Numbered from the stretch's first letter, positions 43,520 to 52,682 are shown. The stretch is DNA of 64,000 nt from Caballeronia catudaia (GCF_001544755.2 NZ_FCOF02000025.1:29780-93779), one strand, 5' to 3'. Made by a program: numbers and translations. The notes: generated by a model from the letters alone, not told the origin.

Positions 43520-44173
43520 TCAGGGACGCTTGTGAAGCACCTGGTCGACGAGGCCGTAAGCCTGCGCGTCGTCGCCCGACATGAAGTTGTCGCGATCCGT
43601 GTCGCGCGCGATGCGCTCGACCGGCTGACCCGTGTGATGCGACAGCAACTGATTCAGACGCTCCTTCAGGTACAGGATTTCCCGCGCCTGAATCTCGATA
43701 TCGGACGCCTGGCCGCGCGCGCCGCCGAGCGGCTGGTGAATCATCACGCGTGCGTTCGGCAGCGCGACGCGCTTGCCCTTCGCGCCCGCTGCGAGCAGAA
43801 ACGCGCCCATGCTCGCGGCGAGGCCCATGCAAAGCGTGGACACGTCCGGCTTCACGAACTGCATGGTGTCGTAGATCGCCATGCCGGCGGAAACCGACCC
43901 GCCCGGGCTGTTGATGTACAGGCTGATGTCCTTGTCGGGATTCTCGCTTTCGAGGAACAGCAACTGCGCGACGACCAGATTCGCCGACTGGTCGTTCACT
44001 TCACCGACGAGAAACACCACGCGCTCCTTAAGGAGACGCGAGTAGATGTCATAGGCACGCTCGCCGCGGCCGCTCGTTTCCACGACCATCGGAACGAGGC
44101 CGAGCGCCTGGGCTTCGAAGTCCCGCGATGCGTGGGACGCCAACGTGTCGAGCAATTCAGCGCGAAAGGTCAT
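43520..44173 (-). CDS. clpP: ATP-dependent Clp protease proteolytic subunit ClpP
   Basis: 217 residues. Serine protease forming the tetradecameric chamber that works with ClpX. The catalytic triad is Ser121 (GLAASMGAF), His146 (MIHQPLGG) and Asp195 (TDRDNFMS). The N-terminal 25-30 residues include a probable propeptide. It has its usual place after tig, 139 bases downstream; a hairpin terminator in that gap implies partial attenuation or a separate clpP promoter. Confidence 0.97.
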   Translation of the reverse strand: MTFRAELLDTLASHASRDFEAQALGLVPMVVETSGRGERAYDIYSRLLKERVVFLVGEVNDQSANLVVAQLLFLESENPDKDISLYINSPGGSVSAGMAIYDTMQFVKPDVSTLCMGLAASMGAFLLAAGAKGKRVALPNARVMIHQPLGGARGQASDIEIQAREILYLKERLNQLLSHHTGQPVERIARDTDRDNFMSGDDAQAYGLVDQVLHKRP

Positions 44174-44254
44174 GCAATTTCCTTGTTCGGAATAAGGGTA
44201 CTGAACGACAAAGGAACATCGACTAGAACGGCATGCGAACGCTCAAACTTTAAT

Positions 44255-44298
44255 GCAAAAAAGGCGTGCGGGCCGTCAGTCCGACGACTCCGCACGCC
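44255..44298 (-). terminator. terminator or attenuator between tig and clpP
   Basis: A 9-bp stem GGCGTGCGG/CCGCACGCC with an 18-base loop, followed on the minus strand by TTTTTTGCATT. It begins 14 bases after the tig stop, upstream of clpP, so it could uncouple expression of the two genes. Confidence 0.75.
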
Positions 44299-44312
44299 CC
44301 CTGCCTAACGCG

Positions 44313-45662
44313 TCAGGCTTGCGCCGTTGCGCTGGCCAGTTCCTCGAAGCTGACTTCCTTGTCGGTCACCTTGGCCTTGCCCAGGACGAAATCGACGACG
44401 TTGCTTTCCACGACGTACGCTTCCATCTCGGCGAGGCGCTGCTGGTTCGAATAATACCAGCGGACGACTTCCTTCGGGTCTTCGTAGCTCTTGGCGAATT
44501 CGTCCACTTCAGCGCGAATCTGCTCGGGCTTTGCCTGCAGCTCGTTCGCCTTCACCAGCTCGGCCAGCACGAGGCCCAGCTTCACGCGGCGCTCGGCCTG
44601 CTCGGCGAACATTTCGGCCGGGATCGGCGCGTCGGCTGCGTTCGGCACGCCGCGCTGCTGCAGGTCCTGACGCGCCATTTCGACGAGGCGCTGCTGATCC
44701 TGCTCGATCAGCGCCTTCGGCACGTCCAGTTCGGAAATCTTGAGCAGCGCGTCCATGACCTGGTTCTTCACGATCTGCTGCGTGCGGCGCTTGGCTTCGC
44801 GCTCCAGGTTGTCCTTGATCTCGGTGCGCATCTTCGTGAGATCGCCGTCTTCGATGCCCAGCGACTTCGCGAAATCCGCGTCGATTTCCGGCAGATGCGG
44901 CCACTCGATCTTCTTGATGGTGATGGTGAATTGCGCCGTCTTGCCCGCGACATCCTTGCCGTGGTAGTCGTCGGGGAACTTGAGGTCGAATTCGCGCGTT
45001 TCGCCGACCTTGAGGCCCGTTGCAGCCTGCTCGAATTCGGGCAGCATGCGGCCTTCGCCCAGCACGAACGCGAAATCTTCGGCGCTGCCGCCTTCGAACG
45101 CGACGCCGTCGATCTTGCCAACGAAGTCGAGCGTCACGCGGTCGCCGTCGGCGGCTGCCGTGCTCGGGCCGCCGTCGCCGTGCTCGCCGGCTTCGCCGCG
45201 GGCGTGGAAATGCACGCGCTGCTTGCGCAGGATGTCCAGCGTGCGGTCGACTTCGGCTTCGGAGATGGTCGTGACCGTGCGTTCGATTTCAGCGGTCGCC
45301 ACATCGCCCAGTTGCACTTCGGGATAGACCTCGAAGGTCGCGTCGAACGCGTAGGCGTCGTCAGGGGCGGCTTCCGACTTCGGCGCGAAGCTCGGCTGGC
45401 CCGCGACGCGCAGGTTTTCGGCGCGCGTGACGTCGAAGAATTCCTTGCCGACCTTGTCGCTCAGCACTTCGGCTTCGACCTGGCCGGCGTACTGCTGCGT
45501 CACCATCTTGAGCGGCACCTTGCCCGGGCGGAAACCCGGCATGCGCACGTTCTTGGCCAACTGGCGGATGCGCGAATCGACTTCCTTCTGCACCGAATCC
45601 TTCGGCAGGGAAATGGTCACGCGGCGTTCGAGCTTGCCGAGGTTTTCAACAACGTTAGCCAT
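44313..45662 (-). CDS. tig: trigger factor, ribosome-associated chaperone
   Basis: 449 residues. Binds the ribosome exit tunnel and assists folding of nascent chains. The N-terminal ribosome-binding domain (1-110) has the GFRPGKVP signature (near 43-50), followed by the FKBP-type prolyl isomerase domain (about 170-255: GDRVTLDFVGKIDG, LGEGRMLPEFE, FPDDYHGKDVAGK) and a helical C-terminal chaperone domain. An insert rich in Gly/His (ARGEAGEHGDGGPSTAAADG) lies before the FKBP domain. The ATG at 45660-45662 is the family start. Confidence 0.97.
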   Translation of the reverse strand: MANVVENLGKLERRVTISLPKDSVQKEVDSRIRQLAKNVRMPGFRPGKVPLKMVTQQYAGQVEAEVLSDKVGKEFFDVTRAENLRVAGQPSFAPKSEAAPDDAYAFDATFEVYPEVQLGDVATAEIERTVTTISEAEVDRTLDILRKQRVHFHARGEAGEHGDGGPSTAAADGDRVTLDFVGKIDGVAFEGGSAEDFAFVLGEGRMLPEFEQAATGLKVGETREFDLKFPDDYHGKDVAGKTAQFTITIKKIEWPHLPEIDADFAKSLGIEDGDLTKMRTEIKDNLEREAKRRTQQIVKNQVMDALLKISELDVPKALIEQDQQRLVEMARQDLQQRGVPNAADAPIPAEMFAEQAERRVKLGLVLAELVKANELQAKPEQIRAEVDEFAKSYEDPKEVVRWYYSNQQRLAEMEAYVVESNVVDFVLGKAKVTDKEVSFEELASATAQA

Positions 45663-46190
45663 GGCTGAAATCGTCCTAAAGTAATTCGTAAATTCGGTGT
45701 TCGGTTCTTCCGCGGTTCTAAAGGCGCGGGTCCGGATGCGGGCTCTGCGCGAGCCGCGCCGAAATCGACGCCTGGCGCCGGAAGACGCGCGCAATACGCG
45801 TCTGCCAGAAGTGCCGGATCGTCGTCCGACACGGTGTCAGTCAACAGAGCCAAGTATTCTAGCAAACAAATCCCGCGTGGCCCGGCCAAGGGAATGCGGC
45901 CAAGCCATTTCGGCACGATTTCGCTGAAAAAGTGCCCGTTTTTCTGTCGGATTTCGGCGTAAATCCGCGTTTTACCGGCATGCTTGCGCGCGCACAATTC
46001 CCGTTATCGGCACGCCGCTATTTTGCGGTGCGAGCCGCGCTGATAAGCTTGCCGGCGCATGATTCACGCGACGAAGCCGACTGCCGCGCGATGCATTGCC
46101 GCAACGCATGAAGCGCATGCAGCGACTGCATAGATAGCGCCTCGGCGCGGCTTTTCAATCGTTCCTTCACATCAGAACATTCGAGACACC
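45663..46190. other. intergenic region between tig and glycerate kinase
   Basis: 528 bases with no convincing gene. An open frame of 126 codons on the minus strand has no ribosome site and overlaps tig in another frame, so it was not accepted. An extended -10 box for tig lies at 45856-45864. Nothing else recognisable was found. Confidence 0.45.
45856..45864 (-). promoter_or_regulatory. extended -10 promoter candidate for tig
   Basis: TGCTAGAAT on the minus strand is an extended -10 element (TGN plus TAGAAT). No good -35 is seen, as is typical for extended -10 promoters. It would give a leader of about 185 bases. Confidence 0.45.
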
Positions 46191-47348
46191 ATGCCTAACG
46201 CCACGCCTGCCACGTCTGCTGCTCCCATTGTTGTCATCGCTCCCGATTCCTTCAAGGGCTCGCTTTCCGCGGAAGGCGTCGCAAACGCCATCGCGGAAGG
46301 CATCAGGCGCGCGCGGCCGGACGCCGACATTCGCATCCGCCCGATGGCCGATGGCGGCGAAGGCACGCTCGACGCGATGTTGTCCGCGGGCGGCGAGCGC
46401 CGCATGCTCGACGTGCGCGGGGCTGCGGCCGCGCGCCGCGACGCCGCGACGGGCCTGCTCGCCGATGGCGGCGCGATCGTCGAGACGGCGGAAGTCGTCG
46501 GCATCACCGATCCGGACGGCATGGCCGTGCCCGTCACCGAGCGCAGCACGCTCGGCATGGGCGAAGCGATCCGCGCGCTGCTCGATTCCGGCGCGCGCAC
46601 GTTCTACGTCGCGCTCGGCGGCAGCAGCACGAACGACGGCGGCGCGGGCCTGCTCGTCGGCCTCGGGCTCAAGCTGTTCGACGCGAGCGGCAACGAACTG
46701 GAGCCGGTGCCCTCGGCGCTTGCGCGGATTGCGCGCATCGATGCATCGGGTCTCGATCCGCGCGTGAAGGATGCGGAGTTCGTCGGCATGTCCGACGTCG
46801 ACAATCCGCTGACGGGCGATCACGGCGCGACCGCGATCTTCGGCCCGCAAAAAGGCGTGACCCCGGCGCAAGTCGCGACCATCGACGCCGCGCTGACCCA
46901 TTTCGCCGATCTGCTCGAACCCGCGATGGGCGTCGAAAAGCGCAACGAACCCGGCGCGGGCGCGGCGGGCGGACTCGGCTTTGCGCTCCACATGCTCGGC
47001 GCGCGCTTCGAGACGGGCGCCGAAGTCGTCGCGCGTGAAATCGGGCTCGATGCCGCGCTCGAAGGCGCTAACTGGCTCATCACGGGCGAAGGCCGCTCGG
47101 ATGTGCAGACGCTGCACGGCAAGGCGCCGTTCATCGCCTGCAAGCACGCGCGCGATCAGGGCGTGCCGGCCTCGCTGCTCTCGGGCGCGGTCGATTCGGC
47201 CGCTTTGCCGCGTCTCTCCGAGTTCTTTAGCGGCTGCTTCTCACCCGCGCCCGGCCCGATCACGCTCGAGACGGCTATCCGCGACGCCGCGCGGCTGCTC
47301 GCGAACGAAGCCGAGCAACTCACGCGGCTGCGCTTCGGCGCTGCCTGA
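46191..47348 (+). CDS. glycerate kinase (GlxK/GarK family)
   Basis: 385 residues. Phosphorylates glycerate with ATP, feeding glycolysis from glyoxylate or tartronate pathways. IAPDSFKGSLSAEGVANAI (near 17-35), MADGGEGTLDAM (near 60) and GLGGSSTNDGGAG-like GGSSTNDGGAGLL (near 144) are the signatures of this class I glycerate kinase fold, and ITGEGRSDVQTLHGKAP is present near 300. Its TGA is directly followed by the stop codon of the convergent PepSY gene, leaving no spacer. No other glyoxylate-pathway gene is nearby. Confidence 0.93.
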   Translation: MPNATPATSAAPIVVIAPDSFKGSLSAEGVANAIAEGIRRARPDADIRIRPMADGGEGTLDAMLSAGGERRMLDVRGAAAARRDAATGLLADGGAIVETAEVVGITDPDGMAVPVTERSTLGMGEAIRALLDSGARTFYVALGGSSTNDGGAGLLVGLGLKLFDASGNELEPVPSALARIARIDASGLDPRVKDAEFVGMSDVDNPLTGDHGATAIFGPQKGVTPAQVATIDAALTHFADLLEPAMGVEKRNEPGAGAAGGLGFALHMLGARFETGAEVVAREIGLDAALEGANWLITGEGRSDVQTLHGKAPFIACKHARDQGVPASLLSGAVDSAALPRLSEFFSGCFSPAPGPITLETAIRDAARLLANEAEQLTRLRFGAA

Positions 47349-48812
47349 TCACGCGAGCGCGCGACGGCCGCCGAATACGAGGCGGTCGACGCACCAGACC
47401 GCGAGCATGGTCGCGCCCATCAGCGGGAAAATCATGCCGAGCACGGTCAGGCCGCCGCGCCATGCGCGCATCGGCGCTCGCCTGACCGGCCGCGCCGGCG
47501 CGCCGAGCTCGCGCGATGGCCGCCGCTTCATCCACATGATGAAGCCCGTCACCGCGAGCGCCGCGAGCCCGAGCGAGATCGCCGAGCACACGATCTGGTT
47601 CGCGAGCCCGAAGTAGCGTCCCATGTGCAGCGACGTGCCGTACGAAATCCATTGCGCGACGCGTCCGTAGCTCGGGTAGCCGATGTCCGACAGCACGCGC
47701 CCGCTGTACTGATCGATGTGCAGCGTGCGTTCCGCGCGCGGATCGGCGGGGAAATACGACACGGTGTAGACGCCCGTCGGCTTGGTCGGCAGCGCGATGC
47801 CGTAGTCTTCGGTGACGCCGTTTTTCGCGGCGAGCGCGGCCACGTCGTCGATCGATACGCGCGCGGCCTGCGCCGATGTGTGCGCCGATGCCTGCGCGCT
47901 GTCGGGCACGTCCGTCGCGCCGACGGCCCACGGCGTCTGATGCAGCGGCAGATCGTCCATCTTCATGTGCATGCCGTGCATCGCGTGTTCTTCGTTCGAT
48001 GCCGATGCCGATGCCGACGGCGCGGTCGAATGCACATGCGCTTCGCCCCACGCGCCCTGCGGATAACCGAGCGACGCCGATGTCGCCAGTGCCTTGAACT
48101 CCTTGCCCCACGATCCCGACCACGGCAGCCCCGAGAGCACGAAGAACAGCGCGCCGATCGCGAGCCAGACGCCGCCGACCGCATGCAGATCGCGCCACCA
48201 CGCGCGCCCTTGCAGCGACAGCCGCGGCAGCCACACGCCGCCGTTTGCGCCCTTCGCCCCGTTCGCCCGGCTCGGCCACCACAGTGCGATGCCCGTGCCG
48301 ATCATCACGAGCGTCCAGCAGCCGGCGAGCTCCATCACGAGTTCGCCGGTCTTGCCGAGCATCAGACCGCGATGCAGATTGCGCACCTGCTTCATCACAC
48401 GATGCTCGACGGAGAGCGTGCCGAGCACCGCGCCATCGTAGGGATTCACATACACGCTTTCGCTTTCGCCCGACGGCAGGCGAAACACGAACTCGGCGCT
48501 GCGCGTGCGATCGGCTTCGATCTGCGCGAGCGTCGGGACCGCGCCGCGCGGCTCGCTCGCGACGGCCCTGGCGAGCAGCACATCGCGTGAAAGCTGCGGG
48601 CCGTGCGCATCCGCGACGATCATCCTGTCGCGATATAGAAGCGGCTCGATCTGCGGCTGAAAGCAATAGATCGTGCCGGTGATCGCGAGCACGATGAGCA
48701 GCGGCATCACGAAGAGCCCCGCATAGAAGTGCCAGCGCCACAGCGTGCGGCGATGCGCGATGTTTTCAGCATCCGGGGTGGCGGCTGCCGTGTTCAGATT
48801 GGGTGCGAGCAT
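47349..48812 (-). CDS. PepSY-associated transmembrane protein
   Basis: 487 residues. HRRTLWRWHFYAGLFVMPLLIVLAITGTIY is split here as the family N-terminus and first membrane helix (near 20-50). Further helices lie near 155-180, 205-225, 385-410 and 455-475. Two PepSY regions lie in the periplasmic loops (LAQIEADRTRSAEFVFRLPSGES and VDDVAALAAKNGV). WHFYAGLF and DLHAVGGVW (His-containing helices) are typical of the ferric/siderophore-reductase-like PepSY_TM group. It is 34 bases downstream of the TonB receptor gene, probably completing metal release or transport on the inner membrane. Confidence 0.9.
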   Translation of the reverse strand: MLAPNLNTAAATPDAENIAHRRTLWRWHFYAGLFVMPLLIVLAITGTIYCFQPQIEPLLYRDRMIVADAHGPQLSRDVLLARAVASEPRGAVPTLAQIEADRTRSAEFVFRLPSGESESVYVNPYDGAVLGTLSVEHRVMKQVRNLHRGLMLGKTGELVMELAGCWTLVMIGTGIALWWPSRANGAKGANGGVWLPRLSLQGRAWWRDLHAVGGVWLAIGALFFVLSGLPWSGSWGKEFKALATSASLGYPQGAWGEAHVHSTAPSASASASNEEHAMHGMHMKMDDLPLHQTPWAVGATDVPDSAQASAHTSAQAARVSIDDVAALAAKNGVTEDYGIALPTKPTGVYTVSYFPADPRAERTLHIDQYSGRVLSDIGYPSYGRVAQWISYGTSLHMGRYFGLANQIVCSAISLGLAALAVTGFIMWMKRRPSRELGAPARPVRRAPMRAWRGGLTVLGMIFPLMGATMLAVWCVDRLVFGGRRALA

Positions 48813-48846
48813 GACGATTCCCGTTCAAGTGTTGATTCGAAGCGCA

Positions 48847-51204
48847 TCAGATGCCGATACGCCCTTCGAGATAGAACGTGCGCCCCGCATACGGATGGAA
48901 CACGTAGTAGCGCTTGTCGAACAGGTTGTCGACGCCGACGCCCAGTTCGGTGCGCTTGGTCGGCTTCCAGGTGAACTTGGCGTCGACGACCGCATACGTG
49001 CTCGTGCCGCCGTAGGTGTCGGGATTGACGTCCGTGTTCGTCAGCGTGTTGTATTGCCGTCCCGAATAACGTACCGCGAGCGTCGTGGCCGTATTCCCGG
49101 GCGTGTGATACGTCGCCGCCACGTTCGCGCGCCACAACGGAATGCGATAGAAGTACTTCCCCACCGACGCCGGATTGTTGGCGTTCGCGATGATCTTCGA
49201 CTGCGTGTACGCCGCGTTCGCGATGAGATCGAGCCCTCGCAGCATCACGTCCTGTCCTTCATAGGCGAATTCCACGCCGCGCGAACGCACCTTGTCGATG
49301 TTCTGGAAGTTCGTGACGTTCGGAATGACGGTCGTGTTGGTCTGGCTCAGGATCGTGTTCTTCACGTCGTCCTGAAAGAGCGTGAAGCGATACACGCCGT
49401 TGCCGCGCACCCATTCCGCCGTCAGCTCCTTCGACAGGTCGTCTTCGGGTTGCAGGTTCGGATTGCTGTTGACGATGGAGATGCCGTTGATCTGCCCTTG
49501 AAACAACTCGCCGACGGTCGGAAACCGGTACGCGCGCCCGATCGAAGCGCGCAAGGTCAGGTCCTGCGTGACATCGAACGACAGCGACGCTTTCGGCGAC
49601 CAGTGGCTTTGGCTCGCGTCCGGATAGCCGAGCGCGGTCGCACCGACGGCGCGCGTGCCGTCGTATGCGTTCCAGTTCTCGTAACGCACGCCGTAGACGA
49701 ACGCCCAGCGCGGCAGGAAGCGCCACGCGTCCTGTGCATAGACCGCCTGCGTGCGCGTGCGTCCGCCGAACGAATTCGCGAAGGACACGCCCGCGCCCTC
49801 GCGCCAGGCGGCCGTATTCGACGTCACGTTGTCGAGAAAATAGTTGTCGTAGTGATAGCCGAACGACAGCGCGTGCGCGGTGAGACCCGAGCGCGCGGCC
49901 GGCGTCCAGCTCGTGCGCAGATCGAGCGATTTCCAGCCCGCGCCGCTGCCGTCGGTGAGTGTGCCGGGACCATCGCCGGGCACGCCGGAGTTCGCCGTGC
50001 GCGCGATGCTCTGCGTGATGTCGAAGTACGACGCGATCGCCTCGGCGTTCCAGCCCGTGTCGTTGTGCGTGCGCAGCGACAGGCCGTAGAGGAAGTTTTC
50101 GCTCGATCCCATGCTCGGCGCGAACGTCGCCGCGGGAAGGTTGTACTCGAATCCGCCGATGTTCACGCGGCCGCTATACACGGGATTGCCCGCTGCATCG
50201 CGCAGGAAGGTCTGCGTGTCGCTGTTGTACTTCTGATGCCAGTAGCCAAGCGTGAAGCCCGCCTGCAGCGTGCTCGTCAGATCGTAGGCGAGCTTCACGC
50301 GTAACTGGTCCTGAAACGTGCGCTCGATGGCCTCACTTGACGTGCCGAGCACCGCGGTGCGCGCGTTGAACTGGTCGTTGTAGAAGGTCGCGCCGGTGAC
50401 GGGTCTGTCGGCGGCGGTCGCTGGCGTCGTCGATTGCGCGAACGTCGCGAACTGCAGCGGCTGCCCTGTGTTCTCGAGATGATCGACGCCGATCAGAAAC
50501 GAAAACTTGCCGATCCTGTCGCCGATGGTCGCCGTCGTGTTCGTGCCGTTGAAGTTGCGGTTCACGCCGAACAGATCGAAGTGCTGCGTGAAGCCCTGCA
50601 CTTTCGCGTCGGCCTCGAACTGCCTCGGCATGCGCGTGGTGATCGCGACCGTCGCGCCGATCGAGTTGCCCGGATAGAGCGCGGAGTACGGGCCGTAGAT
50701 GACGTCGGTGCGTTCGATGTCGTCGGCGAAGACCATCGACCAGCGCGGCGCGAAGGTGAATGTGTTGCCGAGGAAGTTGCTGAGCAGAAGGCCATCGGCA
50801 TAGACGAGGCCGCGCGCGGTCTGCGCGTTGCTCGTGCCGCGCACGGCGATGGTCGCGTTCGGATCGCCGATGAAGCGCTTGCGCACCCCCATGTTCGGCG
50901 CGTACTTGAGCACGTCTTCGGGCGTCGTCACGTTCCAGTACTGGAACTGATCGGCGGTGACGGTATCGACGCTCGCGGGCAGATTCGGATCGAGCGACGA
51001 AGCACGAGGCGCCGCCTGCGCGGTGACGACCACCGGGGCGAGCGCCGCATCGGTCTGATTGGCGGGCGCGTTATTATCGACTTCCGCATTGGCGGCCGCG
51101 GACAAAGCCGCATGCGCAATCAGCGACAGCGGCAGCCAGGCGCGGGCACGCGCGACGGCGCGATGGCGCGAACGCCGTCGCGCTCGCGTTGAGAGCGTGA
51201 ACAT
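48847..51204 (-). CDS. TonB-dependent outer-membrane receptor
   Basis: 785 residues with an Arg-rich signal peptide ending near ANAE (residue 41). A TonB box-like APVVVTAQ lies near residue 55, followed by a plug domain (about 70-185: PEDVLKYAPNMGV, NATIAVRGTSNAQTARGLVYADGL, ERTDVIYGPYSALYPGNSIG) and a 22-strand barrel ending in the usual aromatic terminal strand (TFYLEGRIGI). VDNLFDKRYYV is the C-terminal TonB-receptor signature. Ligand unknown. The flanking His/Cys-rich DUF2946 protein and PepSY protein suggest a metal or metallophore, possibly copper. The ATG at 51202-51204 has AGGA upstream. Confidence 0.93.
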   Translation of the reverse strand: MFTLSTRARRRSRHRAVARARAWLPLSLIAHAALSAAANAEVDNNAPANQTDAALAPVVVTAQAAPRASSLDPNLPASVDTVTADQFQYWNVTTPEDVLKYAPNMGVRKRFIGDPNATIAVRGTSNAQTARGLVYADGLLLSNFLGNTFTFAPRWSMVFADDIERTDVIYGPYSALYPGNSIGATVAITTRMPRQFEADAKVQGFTQHFDLFGVNRNFNGTNTTATIGDRIGKFSFLIGVDHLENTGQPLQFATFAQSTTPATAADRPVTGATFYNDQFNARTAVLGTSSEAIERTFQDQLRVKLAYDLTSTLQAGFTLGYWHQKYNSDTQTFLRDAAGNPVYSGRVNIGGFEYNLPAATFAPSMGSSENFLYGLSLRTHNDTGWNAEAIASYFDITQSIARTANSGVPGDGPGTLTDGSGAGWKSLDLRTSWTPAARSGLTAHALSFGYHYDNYFLDNVTSNTAAWREGAGVSFANSFGGRTRTQAVYAQDAWRFLPRWAFVYGVRYENWNAYDGTRAVGATALGYPDASQSHWSPKASLSFDVTQDLTLRASIGRAYRFPTVGELFQGQINGISIVNSNPNLQPEDDLSKELTAEWVRGNGVYRFTLFQDDVKNTILSQTNTTVIPNVTNFQNIDKVRSRGVEFAYEGQDVMLRGLDLIANAAYTQSKIIANANNPASVGKYFYRIPLWRANVAATYHTPGNTATTLAVRYSGRQYNTLTNTDVNPDTYGGTSTYAVVDAKFTWKPTKRTELGVGVDNLFDKRYYVFHPYAGRTFYLEGRIGI

Positions 51205-51297
51205 CGTGAAATCCTGAAAAGAACTGACGAGCGATCGCGTCCGTTCGCCGCGCTCATGTGCGCAGCGAACGTCGAAGCGATCGGACGGAAGACGATT

Positions 51298-51708
51298 TCA
51301 GGAAAGAGCGGGAGGCGCGCGCGGACTCGCCGCGTTGAAGGACTTCGAAACGACAGTGTCGATATCGGCGAATGTCGACGTGCGCGTGACGCGTTCGATA
51401 CGCACGACGTCATGCGTGAGCCCGATAGCGAGCGGCAGATTGTGCGCGAGCAGCCCGCAATATGAGCAGGCGTCGGAGTGACTGGCGCCGGCGTGATGAC
51501 CGGCGTGCGCGGTGTCATCTTGCGCGACGGCGTGATGACCTTCGTGGGCATCTGCGCCCGATGCATCGACGGCGCACAGCACCGCTTGCGGATCGCTCGC
51601 GGCAGCACGCGCAGCGAGCGTCTGACTGATGACCGGCGCGACAATGGCGAGCCACATGGCGGCGATGCCGAGCCATGCGACGAAGCGATTGCGCGCGTTG
51701 CGAGTCAT
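51298..51708 (-). CDS. DUF2946-type His/Cys-containing exported protein
   Basis: 136 residues from the ATG at 51706-51708, chosen because RNRFVAWLGIAAMWLAIVAP is the family's N-terminal membrane or signal segment; no good ribosome site is seen. The mature part has a His-rich stretch (AHEGHHAVAQDDTAHAGHHAG, near 56-76) and a CSYCG motif (near 80), a metal-binding arrangement. DUF2946 proteins are often found beside TonB receptors in metal-responsive operons. It is the first gene of a three-gene unit with the receptor (93 bases downstream) and PepSY protein, behind a good promoter. Confidence 0.82.
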   Translation of the reverse strand: MTRNARNRFVAWLGIAAMWLAIVAPVISQTLAARAAASDPQAVLCAVDASGADAHEGHHAVAQDDTAHAGHHAGASHSDACSYCGLLAHNLPLAIGLTHDVVRIERVTRTSTFADIDTVVSKSFNAASPRAPPALS

Positions 51709-51748
51709 GAGGGAAGGTTTGCGTGCCGAGGCGGAAGGATTGAACGAG

Positions 51749-51777
51749 ATTGTAGGCAGGCATCGGACAAGCCGCAA
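51749..51777 (-). promoter_or_regulatory. sigma-70 promoter of the DUF2946-TonB receptor-PepSY operon
   Basis: On the minus strand -35 TTGCGG and -10 TACAAT are spaced by exactly 17 bases, with about 35 bases of leader before the DUF2946 ATG. No Fur-box-like or Zur-box-like sequence was recognised overlapping it. Confidence 0.6.
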
Positions 51778-51863
51778 TCTTGCGATGCGTATGGCCGGCA
51801 TCGAAAGCCATTCGCGCTGTGCTGCATCCGATTCGCGGCGCGAAGTGTCGCGACGCAATTTCG

Positions 51864-51892
51864 CAGACATCGACAGACGAATCGGTTAGAAT
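51864..51892 (+). promoter_or_regulatory. candidate promoter of tRNA-Leu
   Basis: CAGACA and TAGAAT are spaced by 17 bases, about 40 bases upstream of the tRNA 5' end; the -10 is good and the -35 weak. Confidence 0.45.
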
Positions 51893-51933
51893 TTCGGGCT
51901 TGGCGCAGTGGGCCGGTGCGGGACACGGCGGCT

Positions 51934-52020
51934 GCGAGGATGGCGAAATTGGTAGACGCACCAGGTTTAGGTCCTGACGCCCGCAAGGGTGTGGGGGTTC
52001 GAGTCCCCCTCCTCGCACCA
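51934..52020 (+). tRNA. tRNA-Leu (anticodon TAG)
   Basis: 87-nt class II tRNA with encoded CCA. Acceptor stem GCGAGGA/TCCTCGC, D-arm GGCGAAATTGGTAGACGC, anticodon loop TTTAGGT (TAG), a long variable arm (GACGCCCGCAAGGGTGT) and T-arm GGGTTCGAGTCC are visible. It is flanked by a candidate promoter and a clear terminator, so it is a single-tRNA transcript. Confidence 0.97.
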
Positions 52021-52031
52021 CACGAAACACG

Positions 52032-52062
52032 AAACCCCTTTCATCGGCAAAGGGGTTTTTTT
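52032..52062 (+). terminator. terminator of tRNA-Leu
   Basis: A 10-bp stem AAACCCCTTT/AAAGGGGTTT with a short loop is followed by TTTTTGTTTG, 12 bases past the tRNA 3' end. Confidence 0.9.
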
Positions 52063-52070
52063 TGTTTGCG

Positions 52071-52457
52071 TCAGACGTCCATCTCGCCCATTTCGACCAT
52101 CATCACTTCGCCCTTAAGCTGCGAGCGACCCGCGAAGTCGACACCCGACTGATCCATCACGCGCCTGATTGCCTCGGGCATGCGCTCGCTCGCGCGCGCG
52201 GCGGCGACCGGCCGGTCGACGTGCGACAGAAACCGCCGCGCGCACGACGGCTGCCAGTACACGAAGACATTGAGCGGAAACGAGAGCTTCGCGTCGGCGC
52301 GGCGATTCGCGGTGATATGAAGCCCGACCGTCGGCGAAACGTGCATCTGACGCGGACACACGCGGAAATCGAAGCCGAAATCCGTCGCCACGCTCCTCAC
52401 GAGGTACGGCAGGCATTTGTCGCTGAATTGCCTGTTCTCGGATTTGCTCAAGCCCAT
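52071..52457 (-). CDS. DUF3022-type conserved protein
   Basis: 128 residues, soluble, no signal peptide or membrane segment. It starts MGLSKSENRQFSDKCLPYLV behind a GGGAGG ribosome site. The sequence resembles the DUF3022 proteins of Burkholderiaceae, recalled rather than checked. Features are a Cys pair in DKCLPY and RVCPRQ, an aromatic core VFVYWQPSC and an acidic/Met C-terminus (VMMVEMGEMDV). Function unknown. It points towards the tRNA-Leu terminator and is divergent from the squalene-synthase-like gene. Confidence 0.72.
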   Translation of the reverse strand: MGLSKSENRQFSDKCLPYLVRSVATDFGFDFRVCPRQMHVSPTVGLHITANRRADAKLSFPLNVFVYWQPSCARRFLSHVDRPVAAARASERMPEAIRRVMDQSGVDFAGRSQLKGEVMMVEMGEMDV

Positions 52458-52682
52458 GCGTGCCTCCCGTCGATTCTGGCAATGTGGCGCACGCGATCAT
52501 CGGGCGTCGGTGGTTCGGCGCACAATCGCGTGCAGCATTTCCACGACGGTCAGCGAAGCCGCGCCCCGCCGGATAAAATGAGCGGCCGTGCGTCGCCCGG
52601 CGCCTTGCGAGACGCGAGGCGAGAACAACCGACACCAGCCGGTCCCGACGCGCATCCTTCGACTTCCCCACAAGCCCCGTTC

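Noticed and set aside
45617..45997. A 126-codon minus-strand frame upstream of tig
   Set aside because: No ribosome site, composition unlike a protein, and it overlaps the tig start in another frame and the tig promoter region.
51934..52020. tRNA-Leu as a possible genomic-island attachment site
   Set aside because: No integrase, no duplicated 3' tRNA fragment and no foreign-looking genes follow it; ordinary core genes flank both sides.
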